Below are positions 41,000 through 50,938 of a DNA stretch of 64,000 bases, piece after piece. Location: NCBI RefSeq assembly GCF_003710905.1, contig NZ_RHHV01000003.1, positions 1 through 64,000 on the forward strand. Reading direction: 5' to 3'. The stretch comes from Brevibacillus parabrevis (lineage in GTDB: Bacteria > Bacillota > Bacilli > Brevibacillales > Brevibacillaceae). The notes under the pieces are model-generated. The model ran no database searches, was not told the DNA's origin, and worked only from the letters and a program-made list of their open reading frames with translations. The first letter of the stretch is position 1. Each line of letters opens with the position of its first letter. Position numbers and translations under genes: made by a program.

Positions 41000-42709
41000 G
41001 TGAAGGTTGATTTATTGATCCAAAATGTTCAAGTGTTTAACAGCTACTTCAAAACGTTTCGCAAAGGCAATGTCGCTGTGTTGGACGGGCGTTTTCTCTA
41101 CGTGGGCGAGCGCAACAGCGAAACGTTTGAAGCGGGCGAGACGATAGATGGTCAAGGCCGCTACATGATCCCCGGCCTGATTGACATTCATTTGCACATC
41201 GAGAGCACAATGGTGACGCCCGAGACATTTTCCTACGGCTTGATCCAAAACGGCGTGACGACGATTGTGCCGGAGCCGCACGAGATGGCGAATGTGTTCG
41301 GGATCGAAGGAATCAAAGAGATGATTCGCGTAAGCAAAGATTGCGTAGTCGACATGAAATACGCGATCCCCAGCTCCGTGCCGGCAACTTCGATGGAAAC
41401 AACGGGAGGTTCCGTGGAAATTGCCGATATGGATGAGCTGCTTGCTTCCTGCGAGATCATTTGCATGGGCGAGATCATGAACTATGTCGATATCATCCGC
41501 GATGAGAACTGCAAGACCAACCAAATTTTGCAGCACATTCGCAAAATGTACCCGACTCTGGTGATTGAGGGACATGTGCCCAAGCTGCTCGATCTGGACC
41601 TGCATCGCGTCATTTACGCAGGGGTGGACTCCGACCATACGCATCAGACGCCGGAAGGCATGGAAGCGCGCATAGCAGCGGGCATGTTTTTGGAGATCCA
41701 GGAAAAATCGATGACAGAAGAAGTCATGGACTATTTGATCAAGGAAGATGTTTCCGAGCATTTTTGTTTTGTGACGGACGACGTCATGACCGACTCGTTG
41801 TTCAAGCGCGGCCACCTGAACCATCTTGTGAAAAAGGCGATCAGCATGGGGATGCAGCCTGAGCGAGCTATCTACGCCAGCACGTTCACCCCGGCAAGAC
41901 GCATGAATATGACGGATCGCGGAGCCATTGCTCCGGGCAAGATCGCCGATTTTGTGCTCGTATCCGATTTGCGCGAACTGAACATCGAGCAGGTCTACAA
42001 AAACGGCAAGAAAGCGTACGACGTTCGCGAAGAGTACCGCCAGGTCGTGCATACGAAGCAGTTCCCAGCGCATTTTTACGAAAGCATCAAGCTTGCCCCG
42101 CTTTCGGAAAGCGACTTCCAGGTAGCTTCTACTGCACCAGACAATCGCTATCCGTGCCGGGTGATGCTCGTACAAAACGGCTCCACTTTTACAGAGGATC
42201 ATCGCGGGATCGTCGAGGTGCGGGAAGGGCAAGTATGCTGGGAGGAAAGCCCGTACGGACTGATTGCGGTGTTTGAACGCTACGGCAAAAACGGCAACCG
42301 CGGCTACGGATTGATCAGCGGCGACACGATCAAGCGCGGGGCGATCGCAACCAGCTACTCGCACGATAACCACAATTTGCTCGTCGTTGGTCACAATCCG
42401 CACGACATGATGGTGGCTGCGAATGAAGTCATCCGTAATCAGGGCGGCTTCTGTGTGGTGGAGGACGGCAAGGTGCTGGCGAACCTGAACTTGCCGGTCG
42501 GCGGCATTTTGACCGAGGAACCGCTGGAAAAGACAGCAAAAGAAGTCGAGCAGCTTCGCCGCGCGATGGAATCGCTTGGCTACGACCATTACAACCCGAT
42601 CATGTCGATCAGCACGCATTCGTTGCCAGTGAGTCCGGCTTTGAAGCTGACCGATCTGGGGTTGATTGATGTAAACGCCGGGAAGGTAGTGCCGTTGCTG
42701 TTGATGTAA
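41000..42709 (+). CDS. Adenine deaminase
   Basis: A 569-residue amidohydrolase-superfamily enzyme converting adenine to hypoxanthine. Metal ligands H64-L-H66 (IPGLIDIHLHIEST) lie near the start and ADE-type sequences follow (FVTDDVMTDSLF, GAIAPGKIADFVLV, GVTTIVPEPHE). The C-terminal region (SHDNHNLLVVGHN) is typical of the Ade family. GTG has AGGAGG upstream. It is the last gene of the purine-salvage operon and is followed by a good terminator. It could also be a YerA-type paralogue with altered substrate. Confidence 0.85.
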   Translation: MKVDLLIQNVQVFNSYFKTFRKGNVAVLDGRFLYVGERNSETFEAGETIDGQGRYMIPGLIDIHLHIESTMVTPETFSYGLIQNGVTTIVPEPHEMANVFGIEGIKEMIRVSKDCVVDMKYAIPSSVPATSMETTGGSVEIADMDELLASCEIICMGEIMNYVDIIRDENCKTNQILQHIRKMYPTLVIEGHVPKLLDLDLHRVIYAGVDSDHTHQTPEGMEARIAAGMFLEIQEKSMTEEVMDYLIKEDVSEHFCFVTDDVMTDSLFKRGHLNHLVKKAISMGMQPERAIYASTFTPARRMNMTDRGAIAPGKIADFVLVSDLRELNIEQVYKNGKKAYDVREEYRQVVHTKQFPAHFYESIKLAPLSESDFQVASTAPDNRYPCRVMLVQNGSTFTEDHRGIVEVREGQVCWEESPYGLIAVFERYGKNGNRGYGLISGDTIKRGAIATSYSHDNHNLLVVGHNPHDMMVAANEVIRNQGGFCVVEDGKVLANLNLPVGGILTEEPLEKTAKEVEQLRRAMESLGYDHYNPIMSISTHSLPVSPALKLTDLGLIDVNAGKVVPLLLM

Positions 42710-42735
42710 AAGTAAATAACACTGCTCAAGTGCCG

Positions 42736-42785
42736 AACAAGCTACTTGCTGAGGAGATTAATCATCAGTGAGTAGCTTGTTTTTA
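42736..42785 (+). terminator. Terminator of the purine-salvage operon
   Basis: AACAAGCTACT and AGTAGCTTGTT form the arms around a loop of roughly 25 bases, followed by TTTTTAA, about 60 bp after the adenine deaminase stop. Confidence 0.7.
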
Positions 42786-42979
42786 ATAGCAATTAGCACG
42801 CTCAGTCTCCATCACCACCAGGAGTTCCGACATACACCGGAGAAGCCAACGAACTTGCCAATAACAAAGAGATAACGCGCTAGGTAGTAATGTTTTTCGG
42901 AAAATTCCTCCTGCTTTCGATTCCTTTTGTAAATTAATGTATACTATTGAAAAAATGGTTAATTGGGAGGGGGCTCGAA

Positions 42980-43147
42980 ATGGAGGTCTTATTATTAACA
43001 GGAATCATGATAATTGGACTTGTTTTGGTATTTGCAAGTTTTTTCACAAAGGTTTTTAACAAAAACAACAATTCTAGTAATGATTTGCAGTCACAAATCA
43101 ATCAACTAAAAAAGGAAATAGCCTATTTGAAGAAAGAAGAGAAATAA
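42980..43147 (+). CDS. Small single-pass membrane protein with coiled-coil tail
   Basis: A 55-residue protein. An N-terminal helix (LLLTGIMIIGLVLVFASFF) spans the membrane, followed by an Asn/Ser-rich turn and a charged coiled coil (LQSQINQLKKEIAYLKKEEK). ATG at 42980 follows GGGAGGGGG; the reading frame open from 42947 lacks a site. The DNA here is markedly A/T-richer than its neighbours, with the promoter-like TATACT at 42939. Unknown function; it stands alone. Confidence 0.6.
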   Translation: MEVLLLTGIMIIGLVLVFASFFTKVFNKNNNSSNDLQSQINQLKKEIAYLKKEEK

Positions 43148-43372
43148 TTTTTAAGAATCATCAACAAAGTATCCCCTAACGTTTTCCTTGAGAATGATCA
43201 AATATTCCTAACATGTAGATAAACAAAAGGAAGTACATAGGAACACACTCCTGAATCATCTCCATATTTTCTTGCTGGAATTAGTTTGGATTGGGTATTC
43301 AGAACCTGTGCTACTGGAAAAATTTTCTGTAACATGGTATTCGATCCTAATCCAGAAAAGAGGAGATAATAC

Positions 43373-44857
43373 ATGGATAACGTAGGGTTGAGAAACAATC
43401 TGTGCAGGAAAGGGCTGGCGCTTCTGTTCATGCTGGCAATGATGCTGGTGGCGGGCGCAGCTACTCTCGTGTTTGCTGAAAAAGCTTCGGCTCACGGGTA
43501 CATCGAATCGCCAGCGAGTCGCTCTTACTTGTGCAAGACAGGGCAAAACAAAGGCTGCGGTCAAATCCAGTACGAACCGCAAAGCGTGGAGGGCATCGGC
43601 TCGTTCCCGCAATCCGGTCCTGCCGATGGTGAATTTACTGGTGCAGGCCGCTATCCTGAGCTTTACGCACAAACAGCAGATCGTTGGAGCAAGGTTACCT
43701 TGCAGGGTGGACAAAATACATTTACTTGGAAGCTGACAGCCCCGCATAGCACGGCGGAGTGGAAATATTACATCACGAAAAAAGACTGGAATCCTGACAA
43801 GCCGCTTGCCAGAGCGGATCTGGAGCTGTTCTGCTCGTTCCAGGACGGAGGGAAAAGGCCGCCATTCACGGTAACGCATTCGTGCAATGTACCGACAGAT
43901 CGCAGCGGCTACCACATTATTTTGGGTGTTTGGGAGATTGCCGATACGGGCATGGCGTTTTATCAGGCGATTGACGTGAATCTGATTAACGATGGAACGG
44001 GTGGCGAGCAACAGCCAACTGTTCCGGGCAATGTGACTTCCGTATCGCAGACAGCTACAAGCATTGAGCTTAGCTGGAGCAATTCTGTAGCCTCTAATGG
44101 AATCAAGCAGTACGATGTGTATCGCGATGGACAAAAAATCGCATCCACCAAGGAAACTGCATACACGGACAAAGGCTTGACGCCTGCTACCGCTTACACC
44201 TACACCGTCGTGGCAGTGGATACCAGAGGAAAAGAGTCCAAGCCAAGCAAGGCACTGACTGTTCGCACAAAAGCGGAAGATATCGTGGATACGGAAGCAC
44301 CGACCGCACCAACAGGTATCATGTCTCATCACCAGACAGAGACGGTGATTGATCTGATGTGGAGCCCTTCCCGGGACAATGTTGGAGTCGTGAAATATAA
44401 GGTTTACCGTGATGGCACACAAGTAGGGACAGTTGACCAGCCCTCCTTTGTCGATAAACAATTAACCCCGGGAACGTCGTATACGTATAAGATCAAAGCC
44501 GTGGATGCGGCAGGAAATGTTTCCGAAGCGAGCGCACCATTTGCCGTCAGTACGAAGAAGAAGAGTCCGGAAGTACCGGGTGAAATTGCTGCGTGGGATT
44601 CCTCTGCTGTCTATGTACAGGGTGATCGTGTCATCTACAACGGATTGGAATACGTAGCGAAATGGTGGGTAACAGGCGAGCGGCCGGATCGTTCCGATGC
44701 ATGGAAGCTGGTAAGCGATGCCGTACTGTCATGGGATGCAGGCAAAGCCTATGAGGGCGGGGCAAAAGTGAGCTACGAAGACCAGGTTTACAAGGCAAAA
44801 TGGTGGACAAAAGGCGAAGAGCCAGGAAAATCCGCTGTATGGGATCTCGCTGAATAA
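43373..44857 (+). CDS. Secreted lytic polysaccharide monooxygenase (AA10) with FnIII and CBM5/12 modules
   Basis: A 494-residue extracellular protein likely acting on chitin. A signal peptide ends at A-S-A before His41, the mature N-terminal His of the copper-binding histidine brace; the second His is H125 (APHSTAEW). After the AA10 domain (41-205) come two fibronectin type III modules (about 213-300 and 307-395). Two tandem carbohydrate-binding modules of family 5/12 type follow (about 402-445 and 450-494, each with A-K-W-W motifs). AGAGGAG lies before the ATG. It has its own terminator. The substrate call (chitin over cellulose) rests on the modules and is not certain. Confidence 0.9.
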   Translation: MDNVGLRNNLCRKGLALLFMLAMMLVAGAATLVFAEKASAHGYIESPASRSYLCKTGQNKGCGQIQYEPQSVEGIGSFPQSGPADGEFTGAGRYPELYAQTADRWSKVTLQGGQNTFTWKLTAPHSTAEWKYYITKKDWNPDKPLARADLELFCSFQDGGKRPPFTVTHSCNVPTDRSGYHIILGVWEIADTGMAFYQAIDVNLINDGTGGEQQPTVPGNVTSVSQTATSIELSWSNSVASNGIKQYDVYRDGQKIASTKETAYTDKGLTPATAYTYTVVAVDTRGKESKPSKALTVRTKAEDIVDTEAPTAPTGIMSHHQTETVIDLMWSPSRDNVGVVKYKVYRDGTQVGTVDQPSFVDKQLTPGTSYTYKIKAVDAAGNVSEASAPFAVSTKKKSPEVPGEIAAWDSSAVYVQGDRVIYNGLEYVAKWWVTGERPDRSDAWKLVSDAVLSWDAGKAYEGGAKVSYEDQVYKAKWWTKGEEPGKSAVWDLAE

Positions 44858-44863
44858 TGTTGC

Positions 44864-44898
44864 AAAGCCCGGGTGAACAGCCTGGGCTTTGTTTTTTA
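44864..44898 (+). terminator. Terminator after the LPMO gene
   Basis: AAAGCCCGGGT pairs with CCTGGGCTTT around GAACA, followed by GTTTTTT. Confidence 0.85.
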
Positions 44899-45025
44899 TG
44901 TACTGCCATTATTTTGCCGATTCCTGCTTGTTTTGTTATACTTATAATTTAAGAGATAAACAGTTCTCTGTTACATCGGTGCATGATTGTTTTCCCATCT
45001 TATAAGGTTAGAAGGAAACGAAAAA

Positions 45026-46381
45026 ATGAATGAAACCTATTCGCTAAAAGAAAAATGGCGACAGTTTTTGACTGTATTGCTTCCTATCTTGATATCGCAA
45101 CTGGCGCTGTTTTCCATGACGTTCGCCGATACGATTATGTCAGGGCATGCGAGTCCGACAGATTTGGCGGGTGTAGCGATTGGGGCGAGTCTGTGGACAC
45201 CTGTTCAAGCAGGCTTGACCGGGATTTTGATGGCGGTCATGCCAATGGTTGCACAGATGGTTGGGGCAGGGAAACGAGATCAGGTGCCTTATACCGTGAT
45301 GCAAGCCTTGTATTTGAGTGTAGCGATTGCAGTTGGTGTCATGATCGTCGGCGGTTTGCTGCTTGATCCGATCCTGAACTGGATGCAACTGGAGCCGGAG
45401 GTGAGCACGATTGCGCGTGGCTTCCTGCATGCAATTGGCCTCGGAATTATTCCGATGTTCCTCTATACTGTGCTCCGTTGCTTTATCGACGCATTGGGAC
45501 AGACACGGGTAACGATGTTCATTACCTTGCTATCTTTACCCATTAACGTGCTATTGAACTACGCATTTATTTTTGGTCATTTTGGCTTGCCTCGACTGGG
45601 GGGAATCGGTGCCGGGTACGCTTCTGCCATTACGTATTGGTGTATCCTGCTCATTAGTCTGGTCGTCGTGAATCGCGTCCACCCTTTTGTCGAATTTGGC
45701 ATGTTCTCTACATTTTATCGCATTTCCATGAAGGCATGGAAAGAGCTGCTGAAGCTCGGGCTGCCTATCGGATTTTCCATCTTCTGCGAGGTCAGCATTT
45801 TTGCTGCCGTCACATTGTTCATGAGTGAATACAGCACGATTACGATTGCGGCGCATCAGGCAGCGATGAACTTCGCGTCATTCCTGTACATGGTGCCACT
45901 GAGCATATCCATGGCGTTGACGATCGTCGTCGGCTTTGAGGTCGGAGCCAAAAGGTTTCAGGACGCGAAGCAGTACAGTTATTTGGGCATAGGGATTGCG
46001 CTTGGCATCGCCCTGATGTTTGGGGTCAGCTTGCTGATGTTTAGCAAGCAAGTAGCCGGTTTCTACACGACGGACATAGAGGTGTTGGAGCTTGCCCAGC
46101 ATTTCTTGATGTACTCGATCCTTTTCCTGATCTCTGATGCTGTCGCTGCCCCGATCCAAGGGGTGCTGCGCGGGTACAAGGATGTGACCGTTCCCTTTAT
46201 CGTAGCGCTGGTATCCTACTGGGTGATTGGCTTGCCTTTGGGATATATCCTGGCGAAGTTCACTTCGCTCGCCGCATTTGGCTACTGGATTGGTCTGATC
46301 ACGGGATTGGCTGCCGGAGCCATCTTCCTTTTTGGACGTCTGCTGTCGTTACAAAAACGCATGATTCGCAGTCATTCATAA
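45026..46381 (+). CDS. MATE-family efflux protein
   Basis: A 451-residue membrane protein with 12 predicted helices in two halves: the first with [21 protein letters not shown], the second with [18 protein letters not shown]. It is a MATE exporter of unknown substrate, probably drug or metabolite efflux driven by cations. ATG at 45026 follows GAAGGAAACG; the earlier in-frame start has no ribosome site. Monocistronic, with terminator. Confidence 0.85.
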   Translation: MNETYSLKEKWRQFLTVLLPILISQLALFSMTFADTIMSGHASPTDLAGVAIGASLWTPVQAGLTGILMAVMPMVAQMVGAGKRDQVPYTVMQALYLSVAIAVGVMIVGGLLLDPILNWMQLEPEVSTIARGFLHAIGLGIIPMFLYTVLRCFIDALGQTRVTMFITLLSLPINVLLNYAFIFGHFGLPRLGGIGAGYASAITYWCILLISLVVVNRVHPFVEFGMFSTFYRISMKAWKELLKLGLPIGFSIFCEVSIFAAVTLFMSEYSTITIAAHQAAMNFASFLYMVPLSISMALTIVVGFEVGAKRFQDAKQYSYLGIGIALGIALMFGVSLLMFSKQVAGFYTTDIEVLELAQHFLMYSILFLISDAVAAPIQGVLRGYKDVTVPFIVALVSYWVIGLPLGYILAKFTSLAAFGYWIGLITGLAAGAIFLFGRLLSLQKRMIRSHS

Positions 46382-46392
46382 AGCAAAAGCGA

Positions 46393-46430
46393 AGCGGAAA
46401 ATCCCTGGCGAGGGGGTTTTCCGCTTTTTG
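46393..46430 (+). terminator. Terminator after the second MATE gene
   Basis: GCGGAAAATCCC pairs with GGGGGTTTTCCGC (imperfect), followed by TTTTTG. Confidence 0.8.
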
Positions 46431-46568
46431 CATGAAGACAGAGGGGCCGGATTACAATAGGAGCAGCAGATGAAAAATTTCTCTCCTATTTTTCAGGGAG
46501 AGCGTATATACTTTCTAATAGAGTGATGGAAGAAAAGCTGACATTAAACGAGAGGGGAGGAGAAACGA

Positions 46569-47246
46569 ATGGCTTATGATTTTTTGATGAAGCTGGGGAT
46601 TGCGATGTTTCTGGGCTTGCTGATCGGGATGGACAGACAGTTGAAGCACAAGCCGCTTGGCGTGAAGACAAGCATGGTCATATCGGTGGCGAGCTGCTTG
46701 ATTACGATTGTTTCGATTGAGTCTGTCCATCGGTTCTCCTTGCCTGGGCACACCAATATGGACCCGTTGCGACTTGCTGCACAAATTGTCAGCGGGGTCG
46801 GTTTTCTCGGCGCCGGCGTCATTTTGCGCAGAAGCAACGATGTGATTTCCGGGCTGACGACAGCTTCCATGGTCTGGGCGGCTTCCGGACTGGGTATTGC
46901 GGTGGGAGCAGGCTTTTACTTTGAGGCTGTGACCGCGACAGTCCTGATCATTTTGGCGATCAACCTGTTTCCGCTCATCCTCAAATGGGTCGGACCCGAA
47001 TCTTTGCGGCAACGAGATTTGTCGATCAAGATCGTGGTCGAGAGCGGCGGCGATCTGGATGGCATTTTCAAGCAGATCAAGCACATCGACCTGCAGGTGA
47101 AGCGGGTCAAGGTCAAGGACCTGGAGAACGGACTGCAAAAGCTGGAGATGATGATTACCGCTTCGGAGAATACATATACGACTGATATTTACAGCTTGCT
47201 GAAAGCTGTGGATCACGTGATGTCCGTCGAGGTAGAAAGCAGATAA
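46569..47246 (+). CDS. MgtC/SapB-family membrane protein
   Basis: A 225-residue protein. The MgtC/SapB membrane domain (residues about 1-140) carries the family patterns [21 protein letters not shown] and [20 protein letters not shown], and a cytoplasmic ACT-like domain follows (about 140-220). Family members influence magnesium homeostasis, acid tolerance and virulence in other bacteria; no specific role can be given here. GAGGGGAGGAG precedes the ATG. It is followed by a terminator. Confidence 0.9.
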   Translation: MAYDFLMKLGIAMFLGLLIGMDRQLKHKPLGVKTSMVISVASCLITIVSIESVHRFSLPGHTNMDPLRLAAQIVSGVGFLGAGVILRRSNDVISGLTTASMVWAASGLGIAVGAGFYFEAVTATVLIILAINLFPLILKWVGPESLRQRDLSIKIVVESGGDLDGIFKQIKHIDLQVKRVKVKDLENGLQKLEMMITASENTYTTDIYSLLKAVDHVMSVEVESR

Positions 47247-47269
47247 GCACTTGGACAAGAACCGCAGTT

Positions 47270-47297
47270 TGCCACACAAGAGGCGCTGCGGTTTTTT
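47270..47297 (+). terminator. Terminator after the MgtC-like gene
   Basis: AACCGCAG pairs with CTGCGGTT, followed by TTTTATATA. Confidence 0.7.
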
Positions 47298-47326
47298 ATA
47301 TACACTTCTCCTCTTGATAACAAGAA

Positions 47327-47341
47327 TGAAAATCATTATCA
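47327..47341 (+). promoter_or_regulatory. Fur box upstream of fumC
   Basis: TGAAAATCATTATCA differs from TGATAATNATTATCA at one position. It lies 87 bp upstream of the fumC start, in promoter position. This suggests Fur repression of fumC when iron is plentiful. Confidence 0.75.
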
Positions 47342-47427
47342 TTTTAATTGAATACGTCTGCCTTTATTCCAAAAGGGAAGAAGTGGACATGATAAAAGAG
47401 GCAATCATTCATAGAGGAGGATGCGAG

Positions 47428-48816
47428 ATGGAATTTCGTATTGAAAAAGACACGTTGGGTGAAATGAAAGTGCCTGCCGACAAGCTGTGGGGGGCGCAAA
47501 CGCAGCGCAGCTTCCAAAACTTCGAGATCGGTGAAGAAAAAATGCCGCTGGAAGTTGTCCGCATGTTTGCCATTCTGAAAAGAAGCGCAGCTTTGGCTAA
47601 CCAAAAGCTGGGCAAGCTGGATGCGGAAAAGGCCGAAGCGATCGTGGCAGCAGCAGACGAAGTCATCGCAGGAAAATGGAACGAGCATTTCCCGTTGGTT
47701 GTCTGGCAAACGGGAAGCGGCACCCAGTCCAACATGAACGTCAACGAAGTCATCGCGCACCGCGCCAACCAACTGCTGGAGGCAAAAGGCAGCAGCGCGC
47801 GCATTCACGCCAACGACGATGTGAACAAATCGCAAAGCTCCAACGATACGTTCCCGACTGCCATGCACATGGCTGGATTGGTCGCTGTCGAGGATCAAGT
47901 TTTGCCTGCACTCGCCCTGCTGAAACAGACGCTGAAAGAAAAGAGCGAAGCATACATAGACATCATCAAAATCGGCCGGACTCACTTGCAGGATGCTACC
48001 CCGCTGACACTCGGTCAGGAAATCAGCGGCTGGGTGCGCATGCTGGAAAAAACGGAGAAAATGATCAAGGAAAGCAACGAGTATTTGCGCGAACTGGCGA
48101 TTGGCGGTACCGCGGTTGGAACAGGCATCAACGCACATCCGCGCTTCGGTGAGATGGTCGCTGCGGAAATCAGTGAAGCGACCAACAAAAAGTTTGTCAC
48201 GGCGGAAAATAAATTCCACGCGCTGACCAGCCACGATGAGCTGGTGCATGTACATGGCGCGTTGAAGGCACTGGCAGCCGACTTGATGAAGATCGCCAAT
48301 GACGTCAGATGGCTGGCGAGCGGCCCGCGCTGCGGCATCGGTGAAATCGTGATCCCTGCCAATGAGCCGGGCAGCTCCATCATGCCAGGAAAAGTGAACC
48401 CGACGCAAAGCGAAGCGATCACGATGGTAGCTTGCCAAGTCATGGGCAACGATGCCGCTATCGGTTTTGCCGCTAGTCAAGGCAACTTCGAGCTGAACGT
48501 GTTCAAGCCGGTTATCATCTACAATTTCCTGCAATCCGCACGTCTGCTTGCAGACTCGATCAAGTCGTTCAACGACCATTGCGCGGTAGGCATTGAGCCG
48601 AACCTTGCTGTTATCAAGGAGAACCTGAACAACTCGCTGATGCTGGTAACGGCGCTCAACCCGCATATCGGCTATGAAAATGCGGCAGCGGTAGCGAAAC
48701 TGGCGCACAAGGAAGGCATTACGCTCAAGGAAGCAGCGATCAAGAGCAACCTTTTGACAGAGGAGCAATTCGACGCGGTAGTGCGTCCTGAGCAAATGAT
48801 TCATCCAAAAGAATAG
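47428..48816 (+). CDS. fumC: Fumarase class II (iron-independent)
   Basis: A 462-residue enzyme of the citric acid cycle interconverting fumarate and malate, a homotetramer without iron-sulphur cluster. The N-terminus [20 protein letters not shown] matches B. subtilis FumC and supports ATG 47428 (AGAGGAGG seven bases upstream); the frame is open upstream and an ATG at 47389 is possible. The superfamily signature [10 protein letters not shown] lies near residue 315, and [11 protein letters not shown] is present. The Fur box upstream fits an iron-sparing logic. Confidence 0.95.
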   Translation: MEFRIEKDTLGEMKVPADKLWGAQTQRSFQNFEIGEEKMPLEVVRMFAILKRSAALANQKLGKLDAEKAEAIVAAADEVIAGKWNEHFPLVVWQTGSGTQSNMNVNEVIAHRANQLLEAKGSSARIHANDDVNKSQSSNDTFPTAMHMAGLVAVEDQVLPALALLKQTLKEKSEAYIDIIKIGRTHLQDATPLTLGQEISGWVRMLEKTEKMIKESNEYLRELAIGGTAVGTGINAHPRFGEMVAAEISEATNKKFVTAENKFHALTSHDELVHVHGALKALAADLMKIANDVRWLASGPRCGIGEIVIPANEPGSSIMPGKVNPTQSEAITMVACQVMGNDAAIGFAASQGNFELNVFKPVIIYNFLQSARLLADSIKSFNDHCAVGIEPNLAVIKENLNNSLMLVTALNPHIGYENAAAVAKLAHKEGITLKEAAIKSNLLTEEQFDAVVRPEQMIHPKE

Positions 48817-48863
48817 AAAGCAGTCGGAAGCTTGCGCACGCCAGTGTGTGAGTCGACTGATCC

Positions 48864-48896
48864 AGCCGATGGCGCGAGTGCCGTCGGCTTTTTTGT
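48864..48896 (+). terminator. Terminator after fumC
   Basis: GCCGATGGC pairs with GCCGTCGGC around GCGAGT, followed by TTTTTTG, about 50 bp past the stop. Confidence 0.9.
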
Positions 48897-49045
48897 TTGG
48901 GAAGGCGTGTAGAAGCGGGCGAACTCGCTCCAGGACTTGCGATTTTCGCCGAGCATTTGGGCTGCCTGACGCAGCTTTAGCTTTTCTTTAAACATTTTTG
49001 CTATAGTGGTCAGTAACGACTCGGATTCGTGCGGAGGTGCGGACA

Positions 49046-49729
49046 ATGAGAATTTTGATCGTTGATGACGACAAGGAAATTGTGGACTTGCTGGCGATTT
49101 ATTTGGGCAACGAAGGCTACGAAATCGAAAAAGCCTACGACGGCTTGCAGGCGCTGGAAAAGCTGGCGCAAAAAAGCATGGATCTCGTCATTTTGGACGT
49201 GATGATGCCCAATATCGATGGACTGGAAGTGACAAAACGCATACGCAAAAATTCCACCATCCCGATCTTGATGGCCAGCGCCAAGACGAACGACATGGAT
49301 AAAATCATGGGACTGATGACAGGAGCCGACGACTATGTCGTCAAGCCGTTCAATCCGCTGGAGGTCATTGCGCGGGTGAAGTCGCTCCTGCGGCGGGCGA
49401 ACTACGTGCAGCAGCAAAAACAAGACCATGTGATCGAGGCGGGGCCGCTTATTATCGACAAGCAAAGCCACGTCGTCCAGACGAAGGACGGCATCCCGAT
49501 CAAGCTGACGGCGCTCGAATTTTCCGTGCTGTTTTTGCTGGCGAGCCACCCCAACCGGGTATTTTCTTCCGAAGAAATTTTCGACCGCTGCTGGAAAATG
49601 GAGAACTACGTGTCCTACAAAACCGTCATGGTGCACATCAGCAACTTGCGGGAGAAGCTGGAGAAAGCGACGAAGGGCGAGAAGGTGATCCAAACGGTCT
49701 GGGGGGTGGGCTATAAAATTGAAGCTTAG
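49046..49729 (+). CDS. OmpR-family response regulator (VanR-like)
   Basis: A 227-residue regulator. The receiver has DDD at residues 7-9 and phospho-acceptor Asp51 in VILDVMMP, with Lys in VVKPFNP. The C-terminal winged helix (LTALEFSVLFLLASHPNRVFS, near residue 155) binds DNA. It is closest in feel to VanR/YycF-type OmpR proteins. ATG at 49046 follows GGAGGTGC; an upstream in-frame start at 49037 is weaker. The kinase gene overlaps its end by 11 bp. The following carboxypeptidase and VanZ-like genes are probable targets. Confidence 0.9.
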   Translation: MRILIVDDDKEIVDLLAIYLGNEGYEIEKAYDGLQALEKLAQKSMDLVILDVMMPNIDGLEVTKRIRKNSTIPILMASAKTNDMDKIMGLMTGADDYVVKPFNPLEVIARVKSLLRRANYVQQQKQDHVIEAGPLIIDKQSHVVQTKDGIPIKLTALEFSVLFLLASHPNRVFSSEEIFDRCWKMENYVSYKTVMVHISNLREKLEKATKGEKVIQTVWGVGYKIEA

Positions 49730-50831
49730 TACCAAGTATTTTTTTCGCATTCTCGTCGATCTGTTGCTCAGCTTGCTGATTTTTTACGCCCTGTTCCAGA
49801 CAGCCGCTTATTTCGCCAACAAATATTTGTACAGCATTCCCCAGATCAAAGAGTACGTCTGGATGCTGAGACGCACATTCGGGACAGATTCTTTCAAAAT
49901 CCCGATCATTCTCTTGGCGACAGGCTTGTTTGCCGCCTGGACGATCGTCCGTATTCGCAAATACGTCGAGCAAAAGCAGATGGAGCAAATTATTTCCGAG
50001 CTGCACTACATTGCCAAAGGAAACTATGAGCACGTTATTTCCATACGCCCCGAAGGCAATTTGGGGAATGTCGTGGACAGCATTCATGCGCTGGTGAAAA
50101 GCACGCGCGATGCGATGGAGGAGGAGCGGCGGCTGGAGCAGTCCAAAGATGATCTGGTGACCAACGTTTCCCACGACCTGCGCACTCCGTTGACTTCGAT
50201 TATTGGATATTTGGGGCTGATCGAGCAGAACAAGTACACGGACGAACAGCAGATCAAGCAGTACGCCCATATCGCTTATGAAAAGGCCAAACAGATGAAC
50301 GTGCTGGTCAACGATCTGTTTGAATATACCAAGGTGCGAAACAGAGGAGCGCATGTGAGCCACACGCAATTTGATCTGGTCGAGCTGGTCGAGCAAGTAT
50401 CGGTTGGTTTTCGCATCGACGCGCAGGAAGCGGGGCTGTCTCTGCACGTCGATACGCCGGATCAAAAAATCGAAATGACCGGAGACACCGACAAGCTCGT
50501 GCGCGTGTTGGAAAATCTCATTTCCAACGCGGTAAAATACGGGCGTGACGGTACGGACATTCTCGTGCGCGTATTTGTTGAGGGGCGGGGAGTGGCTATT
50601 ACCGTTGCCAACAACGGGGCGCCCATCCCGGCTGAGTATTTGCCGAGCTTGTTTGAACGGTTTTTTCGCGTGGAAGGCTCGCGCTCCAAAGAAACAGGCG
50701 GATCAGGTCTTGGACTCGCCATCGCCAAAAGCATTATCGACTTGCACCAGGGCACGATTTCTGTGGAGAGCACGCCGGAGTGGACGACGTTCACCGTATG
50801 GCTTCCCCGCACTATAAGCGGAACGTTATAA
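49719..50831 (+). CDS. Sensor histidine kinase (VanS-like)
   Basis: A 370-residue kinase: two N-terminal membrane helices (about 8-28 and 62-80) with a short extracytoplasmic segment, a HAMP-like linker, phospho-acceptor His152 in N-V-S-H-D-L-R-T-P. ATPase boxes N (LENLISNAVKYG), G1/F (FERFFRV) and G2 (GGSGLGLAIAK) follow. TTG start with GGGGGGTGGG nine bases upstream; it overlaps the regulator gene. The layout and partner match VanS-type kinases, which sense cell-wall antibiotics. The signal here is unknown. Confidence 0.85.
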   Translation: MKLSTKYFFRILVDLLLSLLIFYALFQTAAYFANKYLYSIPQIKEYVWMLRRTFGTDSFKIPIILLATGLFAAWTIVRIRKYVEQKQMEQIISELHYIAKGNYEHVISIRPEGNLGNVVDSIHALVKSTRDAMEEERRLEQSKDDLVTNVSHDLRTPLTSIIGYLGLIEQNKYTDEQQIKQYAHIAYEKAKQMNVLVNDLFEYTKVRNRGAHVSHTQFDLVELVEQVSVGFRIDAQEAGLSLHVDTPDQKIEMTGDTDKLVRVLENLISNAVKYGRDGTDILVRVFVEGRGVAITVANNGAPIPAEYLPSLFERFFRVEGSRSKETGGSGLGLAIAKSIIDLHQGTISVESTPEWTTFTVWLPRTISGTL

Positions 50832-50938
50832 ATCCTTTACTCTTTCTTTACCATTGGTTGCGATTTTTTTAAATATGAAAGCCTATCCTTATCAGCATGG
50901 ATGCAGAACGTGTCATGCGGGCAAGGAGGGCTTTTTTT

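Noticed and set aside
41012-42619. Leftward open frame opposite adenine deaminase
   Set aside because: Shadow of the deaminase gene, with no recognisable motif and no ribosome site.
48801-49046. 81-codon leftward frame between fumC and the response regulator
   Set aside because: It overlaps the fumC end and its terminator, and has no ribosome site or domain.
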